Part shown: piece by piece, positions 1 through 11,840 of the stretch
Numbering within the stretch: the first letter of the stretch is position 1
Layout of the letters: every line of letters starts with the position of its first letter
DNA from: Hymenopellis radicata
Lineage: Eukaryota > Basidiomycota > Agaricomycetes > Agaricales > Physalacriaceae
Length of the DNA stretch: 64,000 bases
Reading direction: 5' to 3'
Assembly: GCA_015501595.1 (NCBI GenBank)
Contig: JADNRX010000123.1
Span: 62,001 to 126,000, forward strand
Notes under the pieces: model-generated
What the model was told of the DNA's origin: nothing
What the model saw: only the letters and a program-made list of their open reading frames with translations
Database searches by the model: none
Made by a program: the position numbers and the translations under genes

Positions 1-315
1 TAATATAGAGGGTAGTTTGGGCTTTATTAGCACCCGTAGAGCTAAGTTTGGAAGGATTGTTGACTCTTGTTGACCTCAGAGTTATCTAAAACGGGAACAT
101 CGTTGTCGATGAATCGGGCAGCAAATTCACACTCCGCTCGTCTGCCTCCTTCGTCCTTACTTCGACTGTTGTTCCCTCCCACCCTTCATAAATAATTGAA
201 GGCACCTCTCCTCCTCTTCCTTATTCATATTTGTCGCTCTACTGTATTTATAGTCCCCTCCTGCTTTTTCCTCGCTGCCTTTCGCTTTACATCCGTCATC
301 CACACCCCGCAACCC

Positions 316-3300
316 ATGATTTCTCCACATCAAAACGGTACAGAGCCAGAACTCTCCGCTGACGTCCCTGTCTTTCTCAAAAATGGCGAACGCGTCCATG
401 TGAACGGTGAATTTCTTTTTGTGCACATTCAGCTTCCGTGCCTGAACTCGCTTTCCCAGACCATGTTATATTGCTCTCCGAGCGCGGAGGCTCGCGATGG
501 CACGCCTTATTCCATTGCGAGGATTATGGAATTTCTTAGGCCACTAGGCAAGAATGACGAGCACTACCAGTTTACTCGCGTGCGACTCGCATGGTACTAC
601 CGTCCTTCCGACGTGACCGAGCGTGCAGTTGCGGATTCGCGCTTGCTCTTGGCGGGGATGTACACGGAGGTGTGCGACATCAATCAGATACGCGCCCGGT
701 GCTTTGTTGTCCACAGAGACAAAATCTCTGACCTCGCAGGCTGGAAGAAGCGACCTGACCGCTTTTACTATAACCGGCTATTTGATCCGTACATGAGAAA
801 GGAGCTGGAGATTCTTCAATCGACCGAAGTTCGGAATCGTGGGTCATTAATTGCGCCGCATATCCCTTGATTGACGTGTCTTGGTTTTTAGTGCCGGATA
901 ACATTCGGGATACCCTCTGCTCGCGATACGAGTATGTTATCTCGGAAAAGGAAGTTATCCCGGACTTGACCGATAACTTGCGATTATGCGAAACATGTGC
1001 GGAATGGTGTCCGAGGTAGGTTAGGCACGATGTGGCGTTCAATTAATTCACCCTCCCCTAGTTTGGAATCTGTTCAATGTGATCGATGTCAAGCTCTATT
1101 TTCACATGCAATGTGTCAATCCTCCGTTGGCCGCGAAGCCCTCGCGTGGTTACGGATGGACATGCGCACCATGCTCGCGGCGGCACGAGGAGGAGGTCGA
1201 CCGACATCATGTGCGCCACAATACCCCCAACGGCAAACCGGTGACCAGAGCGAATCCACCGGCGACACGCGGCCGAGGAAGACCGCGGAAAGACAAGAAT
1301 CAAACTGAGAACGTGGAAAATATACCAATAAAGTACTTCAAGATGTGGCCGTTCAGATATTTTGGGTAAGGGTTTTGTTGTCTTCTAGTGACCGGGAGCA
1401 TTGCTGAAGTATATTTTCTTGCAGGCAGTACACGATCGCTGAGGATACACTTGGTACGTGTCTTCCCAGTTTTCAAAAACCGTTTCGTTCAGTTTTACTG
1501 ACACCGTATAGATCCCGACGATCTTATTTCGCCCCGTGCCCCCACAAGAGTTGGACCCAAGTTCCAGTCATCAGTACCAGACATCGGCAGTGCTTACCCT
1601 TTAGGTAAGTTCATTCGAAAAAACTGGTCATGTTCTGACTGGGTATCCAGATGAAGAACGCGGTGGTGACGGAACAGTCGAAGTTTTAGGCGCCATCAAC
1701 ATCCTTACTGGCGCAGAAAGTAAGTTACTCCTCATCCTCTATTGACAAGCTCATGATCTGACGCATTTCACTTTAGTCGACGAAAGTGAGTTTGGAGCAT
1801 CACTCAACAACGTTGAGCTAACTTTCTCTAGTGGAATCTTTCAAACGTGATTTGACGGATGATGAGAAGGAGCGCTCATCCGTCGACTGGCTTACGGAAG
1901 TCATTCGTCGATATTCCGATGTCGCACTCAACGCTGGGTCGATGTCTGCAGTTGACATGAAGACCGTGATTCGACAGGAAATGGTACTAATTCTATCATT
2001 TTATCCAATGTAAATCTGACCCTCAACCAGTGGAAATCTCAACCTACAAGATATACTGACAGAGAATGGTCAAAGGAGGAGATCGCCGCCTTTGAAGATA
2101 CCATACAGATGGTTGGTGCTCGCCTTAGGGAGGTCCGAGAAGAAGTTGGTACACGTACCATGCCTGAGGTCGTTCGTTTCTACGGTCATTGGAAGAAGTA
2201 CGTTACTTCCTTGAGATAAGATTATACGCTCATAATCTCTAGCGGTAAACTTGGTGAAGAGCACGAACGTCTTCGTACTGGCGGTGCACCCCCCGAGCCC
2301 GACTATGCTGAATTCAAGTCGGAGCAGGAGGCGAACAAAGGCCAGATTGTTGGCCCGAGTGATGACGACACCTCCATCATTGTTCGACCTTCAAAGGCGC
2401 CGAGTTGCGGTGCATGTCGTATCCGCGACTCGAAGGCGTGGTGGAAGGCTCCGAAGGGATTGGCGACCAACTTCCTTTGCGACACTTGTGGCAAGAACTG
2501 GCGAAAGTATGCGGACTTGAATGTGAGGAGCGTGCGTGAGGAGTCGGTCCCGACATCGAAGGCGGCAGCGGCAGCGGCGGCGGCGCGTGCGTCAGATAAA
2601 CGCGAAGGGACCCCCTTGACTGGACCAGCTGTGAAGCGTGCACGGGTTAGTACTATACTTTCCGCATTCTCTGTATGCTAGCTCTAACTGTCATCATGCA
2701 GACATCGGTATCTGGGTCCTCAAATTCGACGCCACCCCCTCCGGCCTCTGTCCAGCAGATGCAATGTATCTGCTGCAAGAAGAACGGGCCGATAGGCAAA
2801 GTGTTGAAGTGCATCAAGTGTGGTTTCCGTGCTCATGCCGGTGCGCTCATTTTGCTTGTACTCTCAACGATTTGCGAGCGATCTTAACAGGTACCGTCGG
2901 TGCTATCGTCGAACCCGAGAATGTCGACAAGTGGCAATGCGACTTGTGTGCCAATGAAGAACTGTTGGACTCCTCCCTCGTTCGTAATCTACTCACACTT
3001 CCACTTGTATTTGCTCAACGATCCATAGACACTGGAGTGTATGTTGTGTCCACGAGATCAAGTCGACGACAAGAAGGCGGACCTCCGGTTGATTCATTCC
3101 TCCGTGCTTGTAAACCTACCGAAGCACAGCAATGGGCCCATGTCCTCTGCGCCGTGTTCATACCGGATCTGACCTTCTCGGACGCGGCCCGGATGCGTCT
3201 TGTCGAAGGTGCTAGCACCATGGTCCAGCATCGTTGGACTGCGGTACGTGCTGTTCATCGTACGTCTTGTATGCCGCCTCATTTGAGCTTTTCAGAGATG

Positions 3301-3984
3301 CTGTATCTGCCACGAGAAAGAAGGCGCCGTGGTCAAATGCCACGATTGCAACAGGGAATTTCACGTCTCGTGTGCATGGGACTTTGGGCATAAATTCGGG
3401 TTTGAGGTTCAGCCAGTACGTGCGGGGGGTGATTAACTCTGTGAGCACGATGCTTACCCGTTGACAGGTCAAAAGCAGCCGCCGGGATACGACCATCACG
3501 ACGACGTTCAACGGCGAAACCGGTTGCATGAACGCTGTCATCTCTTGTAAAGATCATGATCACCGCCGACGCGTCATCTACGGCCTGTGCGAAACGAATG
3601 AAGGCGGAGAGGTAACTCACAGCTTCTTCAAGACGCCTCCTTACTAACGAACATACGCAGACCGCGCTGCAAGTCTACTGCCAGGCATACAAACGCGCCT
3701 CGGATCAATCTCACGCGCTCTTGCGCAAAGCCCGGCGCCTCGACCAGCTCCTCAACATCCGCACTGACATGCCCTCGACGCCGCCGTCAGAGCCCACGCC
3801 GCTCGAGCCCATCTGCGAGCAGTGCCACACCCAGTTCAGCCCCATGTTCCACCGCATCGCCGACGACCCCCCGGCGTACCACTGCCACAAGTGCTTCTTC
3901 ACCCAGACGCGCCCGGACAACGACGTGCGAATGGCCAACGGCACCAACGGCGTCCACGAGCCACAGATAGTCCTTGTAGCATGA
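316..3984 (+). CDS. SNT2: Snt2-like chromatin reader: BAH, PHD, SANT, GATA, PHD and ePHD domains
   Basis: Multi-exon gene for a chromatin-associated protein. Domain order read from the exons: an N-terminal BAH domain (about residues 20-170, exon ending near 870), a first PHD finger (CETCAEWC, then VQCDRC and HMQCVNPP, about 985-1180), a region rich in RGRPRK, an ELM2/SANT-like part (REWSKEEIAAFEDTIQMVG near 2070, then VVRFYGHWK), a GATA-type zinc finger (CGACRIRDSKAWW ... FLCDTCGKNW, 2405-2500), a second PHD (CICCKKNGPIG, 2763) and an extended PHD (CCICHEKEGAVVKCHDC, 3300-3400). This order is that of yeast Snt2, which works with Ecm5 and the Rpd3 deacetylase on histone H3; that role is inferred from the family. 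The ATG at 316 is preferred over the in-frame ATG at 196 because the extra 40 residues are hydrophobic and unlike BAH proteins. There is an alanine run at 2560-2590. The gene converges on the deubiquitinase gene, 175 bp away. Confidence 0.85.
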
Positions 3985-4159
3985 TTGACATGATTGATTG
4001 ATTATCCATCCAAATCCTCGAAGTATATGTAAAGAAAAATGCAGTGTAGGAATACAGTAAGTAAACAGCAATGAGCGATAGATTCACAAACAAAAAGCGA
4101 TAAAGATAGTTGCGGAAAAAAAACATGGTGGGTAAGTAGTGAGAATGTGGATGCCAAGT

Positions 4160-7100
4160 CTATGTCTTCTTCCGCTTGTAGCATAGGATATACGCTTTCG
4201 AAGTCTGTTGAGCTTGTGAGCGAGGCGAAGACGCAAAGAACAGACGACGCACGATGACCTCCGAGTTTGATACATTACGAATAATACTGTCGTTGCACTC
4301 CTTCCATCGACCGCCGGACAATATCATAGAGGTATCTGCACGCAAGAAATATCAGAGACCAGAACACCTAGGAGATCCGAGGACTTACAATGTCCGCTAT
4401 CTATAGTCTGTCCATCATGGTTGACCACGGCGTACAAGTCATAGCGGTACGGCGCACGCTGCGACCGCGCGTCATCGGCGGACGGCCCGCCCACCTCCTG
4501 GTCCAACGTCACCATCCACTCCGATATATCCAAGTCCCGCAAAGGAAAGTCGGCGAGGTTCTTCTTCTTCCCATTCGACGAATCCTCATACCGGCTAAGC
4601 TGGAGAAGCAACACAGGCGGCGCATGCGAAAGTCGCGTCGTCGCCTTTGCGTCCTGCAGCGATTTGCACACCGGACACAGCCTAAATCACCATTAACTTT
4701 GGTATAGCGCGCAAGGAAGAATCAAATACCATTTGTTTGTACCCTTCATGTCCTCGTCCGTCTGGAAGATGCTCTCAAAGCACTGCCGCGCCGAGAGCTT
4801 CGAAGAGCCGTATTTCGGGAGGAACGTCAACGGCAGAATGGTGTTGGACAGATAACTCGGGCTTTTCTATACGATTCCGTTAGCTCGCACCCTCAACGAA
4901 CACAAGTAAACCCACCTTCATACACCGCTGACACTGGCGCATCGTCCTCGTCAAACTCCCAAAGCAATCAAACACGATGCTGTTCTCCTTCATCAGCTCC
5001 TTCTCCCATGCCTTGTAATTCGACTCTGCCGGTGGTCGCGTCGCCAGGTCCAAGAACCATTCATCCGGTCGACTACCGTCGTCAGGATCCGTAACACGAT
5101 TGAGCTCGACACTGAGTAGCGCAAGGAGATTACCCATCCACTCGCCCGCGTCGTGCTGTCGCTTGTTGTTGAACCCTTCGTATTGCGTAGCCATGTGACT
5201 CTGAAAAGCAGGATCAAGTACTGAAATAAAAAGGTTGAAGTGACTAACCCAGATATCAGTCGGCACAATATAAGGCAGGTCAGAGCCCCACAGTGTGCGC
5301 AAGACGTTGGAGAACAAAAATGCCGTCTTCCCGTCCAAAAACTCTTTCGAGCCTTTACTCGAGCCAGGCCTTAACGCATACTTGTTAACCTCATTCCGCC
5401 AGCGCCCATCTAATAGAACGTCAGTACCTCACCAATAAAAAGGAATAATACGACCAGTGAAGAATCGCGCAAAAGGTAGCGTCGCACTCAAACACTGCAC
5501 CGCCGAATTCATATAACATGTATTGCCCATATTCCGCAACCCCGTCATCCCAATCTCCACATCGCTCCAATAGGGCAGTACATTCTTTGGCGCAAACAGC
5601 TGCTGCGGTTTCGGTGGAACAACCGGTGGCACCTTTGGCGACGAAGACGAGGCCAAGCTCATCTGGCGCGGACGCGTGTCTGTGCCAGGTACCGCAGCCG
5701 GCGGCGGACGCGCTATGGTCGACATTGACGCCGAACTACTCACTGGAGTAGGGTAGCTTACTGCTCCGGAAGGCGAACTGGCGTTGGTATATGACGGAGG
5801 TTCCATGTAATCGCTTCGCCGGCGCGTTATAGTGTGATTGAGCGACACGGGTGCAGGTGACGCAATCTCCGTGCCAGTCGTAGCCGGGGACATGCGCGCG
5901 TTCGGGTATGAAATGCCATTGGTCGCGTATCCAAACGAGGATGGGCCAGCGGAGGTGGGCGGACGCGTCACAGCGGAGCGACGGCCCAGAGATGAAGAAG
6001 AACCGTCTTGCTTCGACTGTAGCCGCCCTGTGTAATTGGTTTCGGCGGGCGATCTGTATATAGATTAACATGTTGTCATGATTCGAAGGTATGACTGACC
6101 TGGTGTGATGACTGGGACCCTGATCCACAGAGAAGGTCGCGCGATGGGGACTCGGATTAGTATCGGCTCGAGATCGTGAATTCCAGAGTTGTGTGGGTTC
6201 CATGGGCTGGGACGCAAAGGTTGGAGACACGAGTCCGTTCGTGGTCGCGTAAGGATCTGCCACCGTTGGTAGAGGTCTAGGAGAGTAAGACTTTGTAGTC
6301 AAGGCGCCTCTAATCATCTGCTCATCTCCATATTTCGACTTCCAAGCGTCTAGCCCTCCGACCAGTAACATTGGGGGATGCTTGAGGGTCTTGCCATGGA
6401 CAGAGTTGACAAAGATAGCGTCCATGAGTGATTTCATGGTATTGGAAGGGGTTACCGAGTTTTGATCATAGATCAGAACGTATTCAAAGATGTGTCGGTT
6501 CTGGAATAGGGTGAGCTCGGCTTTGGGATTGAGCTCGAGAGCATTCTCCAAGGCCTCTGCGGTAAGTCTGTAGAGAATTTAGCGAGATGAAAGGATTACG
6601 AGTAGAATGCATACCCATTCCGATTAAGTATTATGGGTTCTATGCACAAGATGGCCTGGTTGTCGATGTGCTCTTTGTCGAAATCGGCTCGGGTGCGAAC
6701 ATCGATCAAAAGGGTATGGATTGATTTGGACTTTTTGAAGGCCATAAGGTCGTCTGGAGAGGCAGAACTCTTGGGTTTGGGGAGTGGAGTACTGTCTTGT
6801 ATGATAGATTGTTTTCGATGCAAGGAGGGTTTGGTGGGAGATGCAGGACGACTGGGAAGCATACGGGTATACGAGGGAGCAGGTGGCACGCTCGCGGCGC
6901 GTTCTACAGGGTCAAAATGCCTCGCGGCGAAGGAGGACGCCATCGGAAAGATATTGGGCGAGGGACTTGGATGAGCCATTTCGAATTGACCAATGGACGG
7001 GTATGACGCCTCTGCGTCGCGATAGTCATCATCCTCGGATAGCACGGTAAGGTTCTGCTGCGGAATGTGGGGCGAGTTGGAGGGGGAAGAGAGGGGAGAG

Positions 7101-7976
7101 TCGCCGAGGGTGGCTGTGGGTACGAATGTGTGGGAGGAAGTCGACGCGAAAGAGCGTGAGGGAACCATGGGGACCAAGGGCACCGAGGGAAGTGAAAATG
7201 CGGCTGTGCCATTGGCGGAAGGAGGAAAGACGGGGGTCGGCTCGAGGATCGACTGCTTCAGAGGAGAGGGCGGCGCGGACATACGCCGGGAACTGCCGCT
7301 CGACTGCGGCGTCTGAACCGGTGCAGGCGCAGGCGGCAGTGGTGCTCGCTTGGTCTGCTTGGACGTGACTTGGAGGCCGTTTGCTCGGAGGGACTGGAGC
7401 CGATCTTGGATGGACTTGACGCCGCTGCGGTACAAGTCAGTGTCGACCACAGAATCCAGAAGAAAGATACGTACCCGTCATCGGCGGTGGCGGCGCTTTT
7501 TATCTTGGCCTCGCATCCCTCGCTCAGCGTCTTGGCATTGTTTTGATCCTGCCGACATCGTCAACAATTTTGCTAAATGTGCCAAAAGTAATCCATACCT
7601 GCTCGTAGCTCGGCCACTCCTTCATCGCCTCCCGGAATTCAGCAGGCTGCACAGTCAACAACACATGCTGCATAATCTGGCTCATCTTGGTGAACGTCGT
7701 CAGCGTAACCCGCGCATCACTATCCCGCTCCTGCATCCGTCCACGGTCGTACAGCGCCTTGGCCGCTCTCACCAGGTGCAACGTCGGCTGCGACCTCATC
7801 GTCGACTTGGCCACCTCCCGCGCCTTTGCCTTGATTTCCGCAATCTCATTCTCGGCGCTTGACGACGATCCATTCGGCGGCCCCGTTGGTACGTTGGGTA
7901 ATTTCGAAGATGACGGTCCGCCGAATCCACCAAAGCCGGTCACGTTCAACGACGGCGACGTAGAAACCCCGAGCAT
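4160..7976 (-). CDS. Doa4/USP8-like ubiquitin carboxyl-terminal hydrolase with rhodanese domain
   Basis: Cysteine protease that removes ubiquitin; the closest architecture is yeast Doa4 or animal USP8, which act on endosomal (ESCRT) cargo. From the N terminus: a USP8-dimerisation/MIT-like helical region (7976-7524), a long Ser/Pro-rich linker (7450-6700), a rhodanese-like domain (LLIDVRTRADFDKEHI near 6700, then GGLDAWKSKYG near 6330), another linker, and the UCH catalytic domain. The catalytic cysteine lies in GLRNMGNTCYMNSAVQCL near 5530, the zinc-ribbon CxxC pairs in RQCQRC (about 4930) and CPVCKSL (about 4670), and the catalytic histidine in TIDSGHC (about 4395). The last exon gives the usual end AYILCYKRKK. 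The rhodanese loop lacks a cysteine, as in USP8, so it probably has a binding role. It is divergent from POLD4, with 231 bp between start codons. Confidence 0.88.
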
Positions 7977-8207
7977 TGGTTAAAATTTAAATTCTGTCGT
8001 CGCTGTATACGACGACGAGCACGTAACGAGAGGGACGTCCGCGGTGGTGACGAGCAAGTAATGAATGGCCTTACATAAAAATCCTGGTCAATAATGACAA
8101 TGGCCCACCTGCCTAACTTGGATTAACTTTTTGCAAAAAGTCACTTTCAATAAGTATTTGGTCATAAAGTTATAGTAACCCCTTTTGCTTCATCTCCACT
8201 ATCCACT
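7977..8207. promoter_or_regulatory. Shared 5' region of the deubiquitinase and POLD4 genes
   Basis: Short 231-bp gap between two divergent start codons. It must hold both promoters and both 5' leaders. It ends in a pyrimidine-rich stretch before the POLD4 ATG; no single motif can be assigned with confidence. Confidence 0.5.
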
Positions 8208-8972
8208 ATGCCGAAAACTAAATCAACCTCTCAATCCAAGCAAGGCCGCCTCAGCTTTCCCAATCAGAAACGCACTGGAAGCGCTTCTAAAGCAACGCCC
8301 AAGGGCAAGTCGCCCGCGACCATCAAGAGAGCCCCCAAGAAGGAACAAATTGAATCGGTCGAGTCCTCTGAATCCTCGGACGACGACCAAGTCGAAATTA
8401 TCGAGTCGGACGGGGCTGGAGCTGGACAAAGTGCGTATATGCGTTCGCAAAAGGATTCTTCTCATATTTCTTCAAAGCTATATCTCACGAAGACATTGAC
8501 TCTGACGATTCAGTCGAAGCCCCTCCACCTCCGAAGAAAGGTACGTTCTTTCTTCATCTTGGAGCGCATATATTAACCTCATATTCAAGGGAAAGCCAAG
8601 GCAAAGGCAAATCTCGAAAGGTTGCTGCAGTGAAGACGAAATCGTCGACACCGTATTTCCCAGTGCGTATATTATACATCAGGCTTACTACAGCTAACAC
8701 TTTGCATAGTTCATGCTGAAGGCGAGACGCCCGAACACCAGATTCTCCGTGAATTCGACTTGACATACGAGTACGGTCCCTGTATCGGTATGTCAAGGAT
8801 CGAAAGGTGGGAGCGCGCAGATAGGATGGGGCTAAATCCGCCACAAAAAGTGCGCTAGTATGCCTTTAGGCCGTTCGTTCATTGACGGGTGGAATAGGTC
8901 TATGGGATTCTTCAACAGCACGATACAGCCGACTACCTCCAATGCTGCTTTGCTCGCCATGGACGATTTTAA
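8208..8972 (+). CDS. POLD4: DNA polymerase delta subunit 4 (POLD4/Cdm1)
   Basis: Small accessory subunit of replicative DNA polymerase delta in the nucleus. The N terminus is basic and has a degenerate PCNA-interaction-like motif (KQGRLSFP). It is followed by an acidic linker with Ser/Glu/Asp runs and by the diagnostic C-terminal block: LREFDLTYEYGPCIGMSRIE and RADRMGLNPPQK (8746-8850), which match human POLD4 (FDLAWQYGPCTGITRLQRW ... MGLEPPPEV) nearly column by column. Several short introns are needed. The last, 8851 to about 8898, removes an in-frame stop and joins PPQK to VYGILQQHDTADYLQCC, giving the expected short C-terminal tail and a stop at 8970-8972. A decayed second copy of this gene starts about 360 bp downstream. 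Confidence 0.88.
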
Positions 8973-9078
8973 ACTTGTAAGGAATTCACTTTTCTGGAAC
9001 AACAACTGACAGTGTCTTGGTAGGTTATCATATTGGACTTTCGTAAATAACTGCTGCTGTATCATACATTCCATCAAG

Positions 9079-9336
9079 TCATTGCTCTAAACCTGTATCA
9101 TTGTGTTGGTAATAACAAGTCGCTTTGCTCGTTCGAGACCACGGCTGCTGGTTTTTCTCCCATAGGCTCAAGAATGCAGAGAAACTCGTCAGGTCATCCG
9201 CCTTGTCCAAAGGTGCGACCATTCCAATATAACCGTCTGGCCTTACTACGACCACCGCGCCGTGTGTGGTGACACCGAAAGTCTCAGAAACGAACTGACA
9301 GCGCCTCCAAGACTGCGCCCGCGAAGCTAGCCTCAA
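9079..9336 (-). pseudogene. Fragment of the C-terminal domain of an FAD-dependent aromatic-ring monooxygenase
   Basis: An open stretch encodes FGVTTHGAVVVVRPDGYIG followed by MVAPLDKADDLTSFSAFL. The motif VVRPDGYIG and the trailing helix are typical of the thioredoxin-like C-terminal domain of phenol hydroxylase-type flavoprotein monooxygenases. The FAD-binding N-terminal four fifths of such an enzyme (GxGxxG and GD motifs) are absent, so this is a relic and not a working enzyme. It lies antisense just downstream of POLD4, and a second copy occurs at about 9836-9985. Confidence 0.65.
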
Positions 9337-9655
9337 GAAGGAACAAATCGAATCGGCCGAGTCTTCTGACTTTTTCGGATGATCAAGACGAGATTATCGA
9401 GTCGGACGGGGTTGGAAAGTCGACCCGTGTTGGACGAAGTGCGTATATGCGTTCGAAAAAGGACTCTTCTGATATTTCTTTAAAGCCATCTCCAATGAAG
9501 ACACTGACTCTGACGATTCAGTCGAACCCCCACCACCTCTCAAGAAATCTGCGTCCTTTCTTCATTTTGGAGCGCATATATTCAAGGGCAAGGCAAGGGC
9601 AAAGGCAAATCGCGCCTGCAGTGCTGCCTTTATCGCCATGGACGATTATGATGGT
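9333..9655 (+). pseudogene. Degenerate tandem copy of POLD4
   Basis: Nucleotide sequence closely follows POLD4 from its acidic linker onward: KKEQIES at 9336, then IIESDG, the intron beginning gtgcgtatatgcgttcg, and the end of the last exon (ctgcagtgctgcctt ... gccatggacgattatga near 9620-9650). The reading frame is broken near 9370 (an added base in the Ser/Asp run). The block with the conserved FDLTYEYGPC motif is deleted, about 300 bp relative to the intact gene. The region after it (about 9655-9770) still matches the 3' flank of POLD4 (about 9020-9130), which shows that the duplication included downstream DNA. Confidence 0.75.
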
Positions 9656-9835
9656 AAGCTACCATATTGGACTCTCGTAAATAACTGCTGCTGTAACATA
9701 GATTCCATCAAGTCATTGCTCTAAACCTGTATCATTTCGTAGGTAAGTTAATATCAAGTCGCCTCGCTCGTTCACCCACTTCAGAGTCCGGCAGCTAGTT
9801 TTCCTCGCGTATCAATCGATAGGTTCATGACTGCA

Positions 9836-9985
9836 GAGTCAGGTCATCCGCCTTCCTCAAAGGCGCGACCATTACAATCTAACCGTCTGGCCTGCCCACA
9901 ACGACCGCACCATGTCCGGAAACGCCAAAGGCCCGGGCCTGTCCTTTGATATCCACATCGTCGATCAAGGCTCTGCGCACGGACT
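9836..9985 (-). pseudogene. Second, stop-containing copy of the FAD monooxygenase C-terminal fragment
   Basis: On the minus strand it reads ALIDDVDIKGQARAFG, GHGAVVVGRPDG, a stop, then MVAPLRKADDLT. This is the same domain as at 9079-9336 but with an in-frame stop after RPDG and an early end. Position and orientation relative to the POLD4 copy repeat those of the first copy, so both fragments were duplicated as one unit. Confidence 0.6.
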
Positions 9986-10276
9986 CAGCAGTGGGCCAGA
10001 GGACAGCGAAAAACCGAGGTACTCAGTTCGACTGATAAGACCTCTAAGTATCAAAGGAGAATCATTATACCTGACCGCTTTTTTCGTTAGTCGCACGAAT
10101 CAGAGCGGTCATGTGACGGAGAGCGTTTCTCATGTGATTCAAATTGGTCTAGCAATCGCGACTCTTTGCGTGCTGGACCGCTCGTTAGGCGGTCGTTCCT
10201 CGCGCACGTAACGAGCGCAAGGCCAAGCCAAAGAAAGGAATGTTATCGGTAGCCTACAACGGGGGCATGTCCGTCC

Positions 10277-10283
10277 TATATAG
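10277..10283 (+). promoter_or_regulatory. TATA box of the gene at 10347
   Basis: TATATAG sits 64 bp upstream of the ATG at 10347 and is followed by a CT-rich tract (10305-10325), a usual arrangement for fungal core promoters. Confidence 0.55.
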
Positions 10284-10346
10284 AAATACCCGATTGAGGT
10301 TTCGCCTCTGTCTCTCTCTCCCATCCTCCGACACGATTCGACCACC

Positions 10347-11385
10347 ATGATCACCCTACGAACTGGCATTCAGAGCTCCGCGCTTAGACGGACAGTATTT
10401 GCTCCAAGGCTTGGTGAGCTCCTTCCAACTTTTCCACGAAACTGACCGCAACTTGACTGAACTGTGTACTAGCCCCATTGCAGGCCAAACGGTGAGCGAG
10501 CTTTCCCCACATGCAGTCCTCAGGCTGATCCGGGAGGCAGGCCAATCGACATTCTCAACCCTCAGCGTCGATTCAGTCACTACGTCGCCAAGCCTGGCAG
10601 CCATTGGACTTTGAACGACCTCGAGTCGTACAACATCCACCTTGAGCAACAGAGTGCCCTCAGGTTCTTCGGCGTGCAGCAGTTGCCAGAGCCGGCGGTT
10701 GATCCGGAGCTGCTCAACGTACGCGACGCTCGCGATATGGTTCAAGACCATCATGCACAGCTGATCACTTTACTCGATCTAGCCATGGTCTCTCGCCGTG
10801 ACTCCGGTGTTCCTGACTTTGCTGTCGAACTTTTCAACATCCTAGGCTATACGGACCGAGGCCGGGTGGCATGCAGACGGCTGGACCACTATTTCGTCAT
10901 GTGTGGCAAACGTATGCGTGCCAAGACTCATGTCTGCCTCATGGAATCTCCTCCGAAGGAGATCCGCCTCCTGCTTCGGGAGGACAGGCGTATTCGAGGG
11001 CCCATCATCGCACAAGCTCAACTTGTCGCCGCGGCTGTAGCTGCGTTTACAGACAATAACGTGAATAGGATGGCAGATGGACGAGATCTGTTGGCGGAAA
11101 AGGTTGGTCGCGTCGGATTTTCTGTTTGATCGCAATCTTACTCTTCCGTAGGTCATGCCCGGAATCATCATGGTCGGCACAACACCGACCTTCTTCAAAA
11201 TCCCTATCACTGAGACCTTGACAACTCATATTCGAGATGGCACATATCCTCCAGACATCACCACGGTGACATTTTGTCAGCCACCTGTGCCGCGGCCCCA
11301 GCGGTGGGAGGGTATGATGCCTCTGGATGGTAGACGCCAGATCCTGAGGTGTTATGAAGCATTCAAGACGGTTGTAGGAATATGA
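10347..11385 (+). CDS. Unknown Agaricomycete protein, possibly PD-(D/E)XK-like; paralog of the gene at 11841-12905
   Basis: No characterised function. The first exon codes for an Arg-rich, acid-free N terminus (MITLRTGIQSSALRRTVFAP) that looks like a mitochondrial presequence. Two short introns lead into the main exon, which contains GSHWTLNDLESYNI, LRFFGVQQLPEPAVDPELLN and the core DHYFVMCGKR, THVCLMES, EIRLLLRED, followed by a helix (AQLVAAAVAAF). A spliced last exon carries VMPGIIMVGTTPTFFKI and ends CYEAFKTVVGI. This order recurs in a large family of unnamed Agaricomycete proteins. The acidic-x-K/R-like segment LLLRED is compatible with a PD-(D/E)XK nuclease fold, but that is inference. 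The gene is convergent with its paralog. Confidence 0.7.
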
Positions 11386-11439
11386 TTTTCTCTGATATTG
11401 GACTCTCTTGTAGTACACAACATCATATATCCCTTCAAC

Positions 11440-11550
11440 GCACCGCTGTAACTTTGTATCATGATCATTTCGTTGGTGAATTGAACGCTTCGCTTTGCTC
11501 GTTTGCCAATTGCCTCAGAGTCCGGCATCAGTGACTGGCTGCGAGATGCC
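11440..11550. repeat. Third, eroded copy of the POLD4 downstream flank
   Basis: The text tgtatcatgatcatttcg, then tcgctttgctcgtt and cctcagagtccggca matches the segments at about 9096-9135 and 9727-9795 in the same order. Nothing coding survives here. The gap 11386-11840 between the two convergent genes holds nothing else I can assign. Confidence 0.5.
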
Positions 11551-11840
11551 TCGATCGGTGTCGCAAATATCGACGCTCTCTTTTCCGGCGAGGTCCGCAT
11601 CGCCTCAATTTGCCTCGGCCATCGGCCCTCTTTTTACTGGTCAAAGGTTCGAAGAAGAAGAAGGGTATGAGAGCGGTGTCTTCATATGGAATGTGTCACC
11701 GTTTGCTCTGTAACCCTTGGGCGGGGGTGGTTATCGATGGCGGGAGTTTACCAGCTTAGCGTTATGCATCAAACCCCCAAGTGTACTGCAGAAATCCATA
11801 GAGGGCAAGATGAGAAAGGATGTGGAGCAGTCATAAAAAA

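Noticed and set aside
6633..7368. Several plus-strand open frames of 70-115 codons
   Set aside because: All are antisense to the Ser/Pro-rich linker of the deubiquitinase gene and carry no motif.
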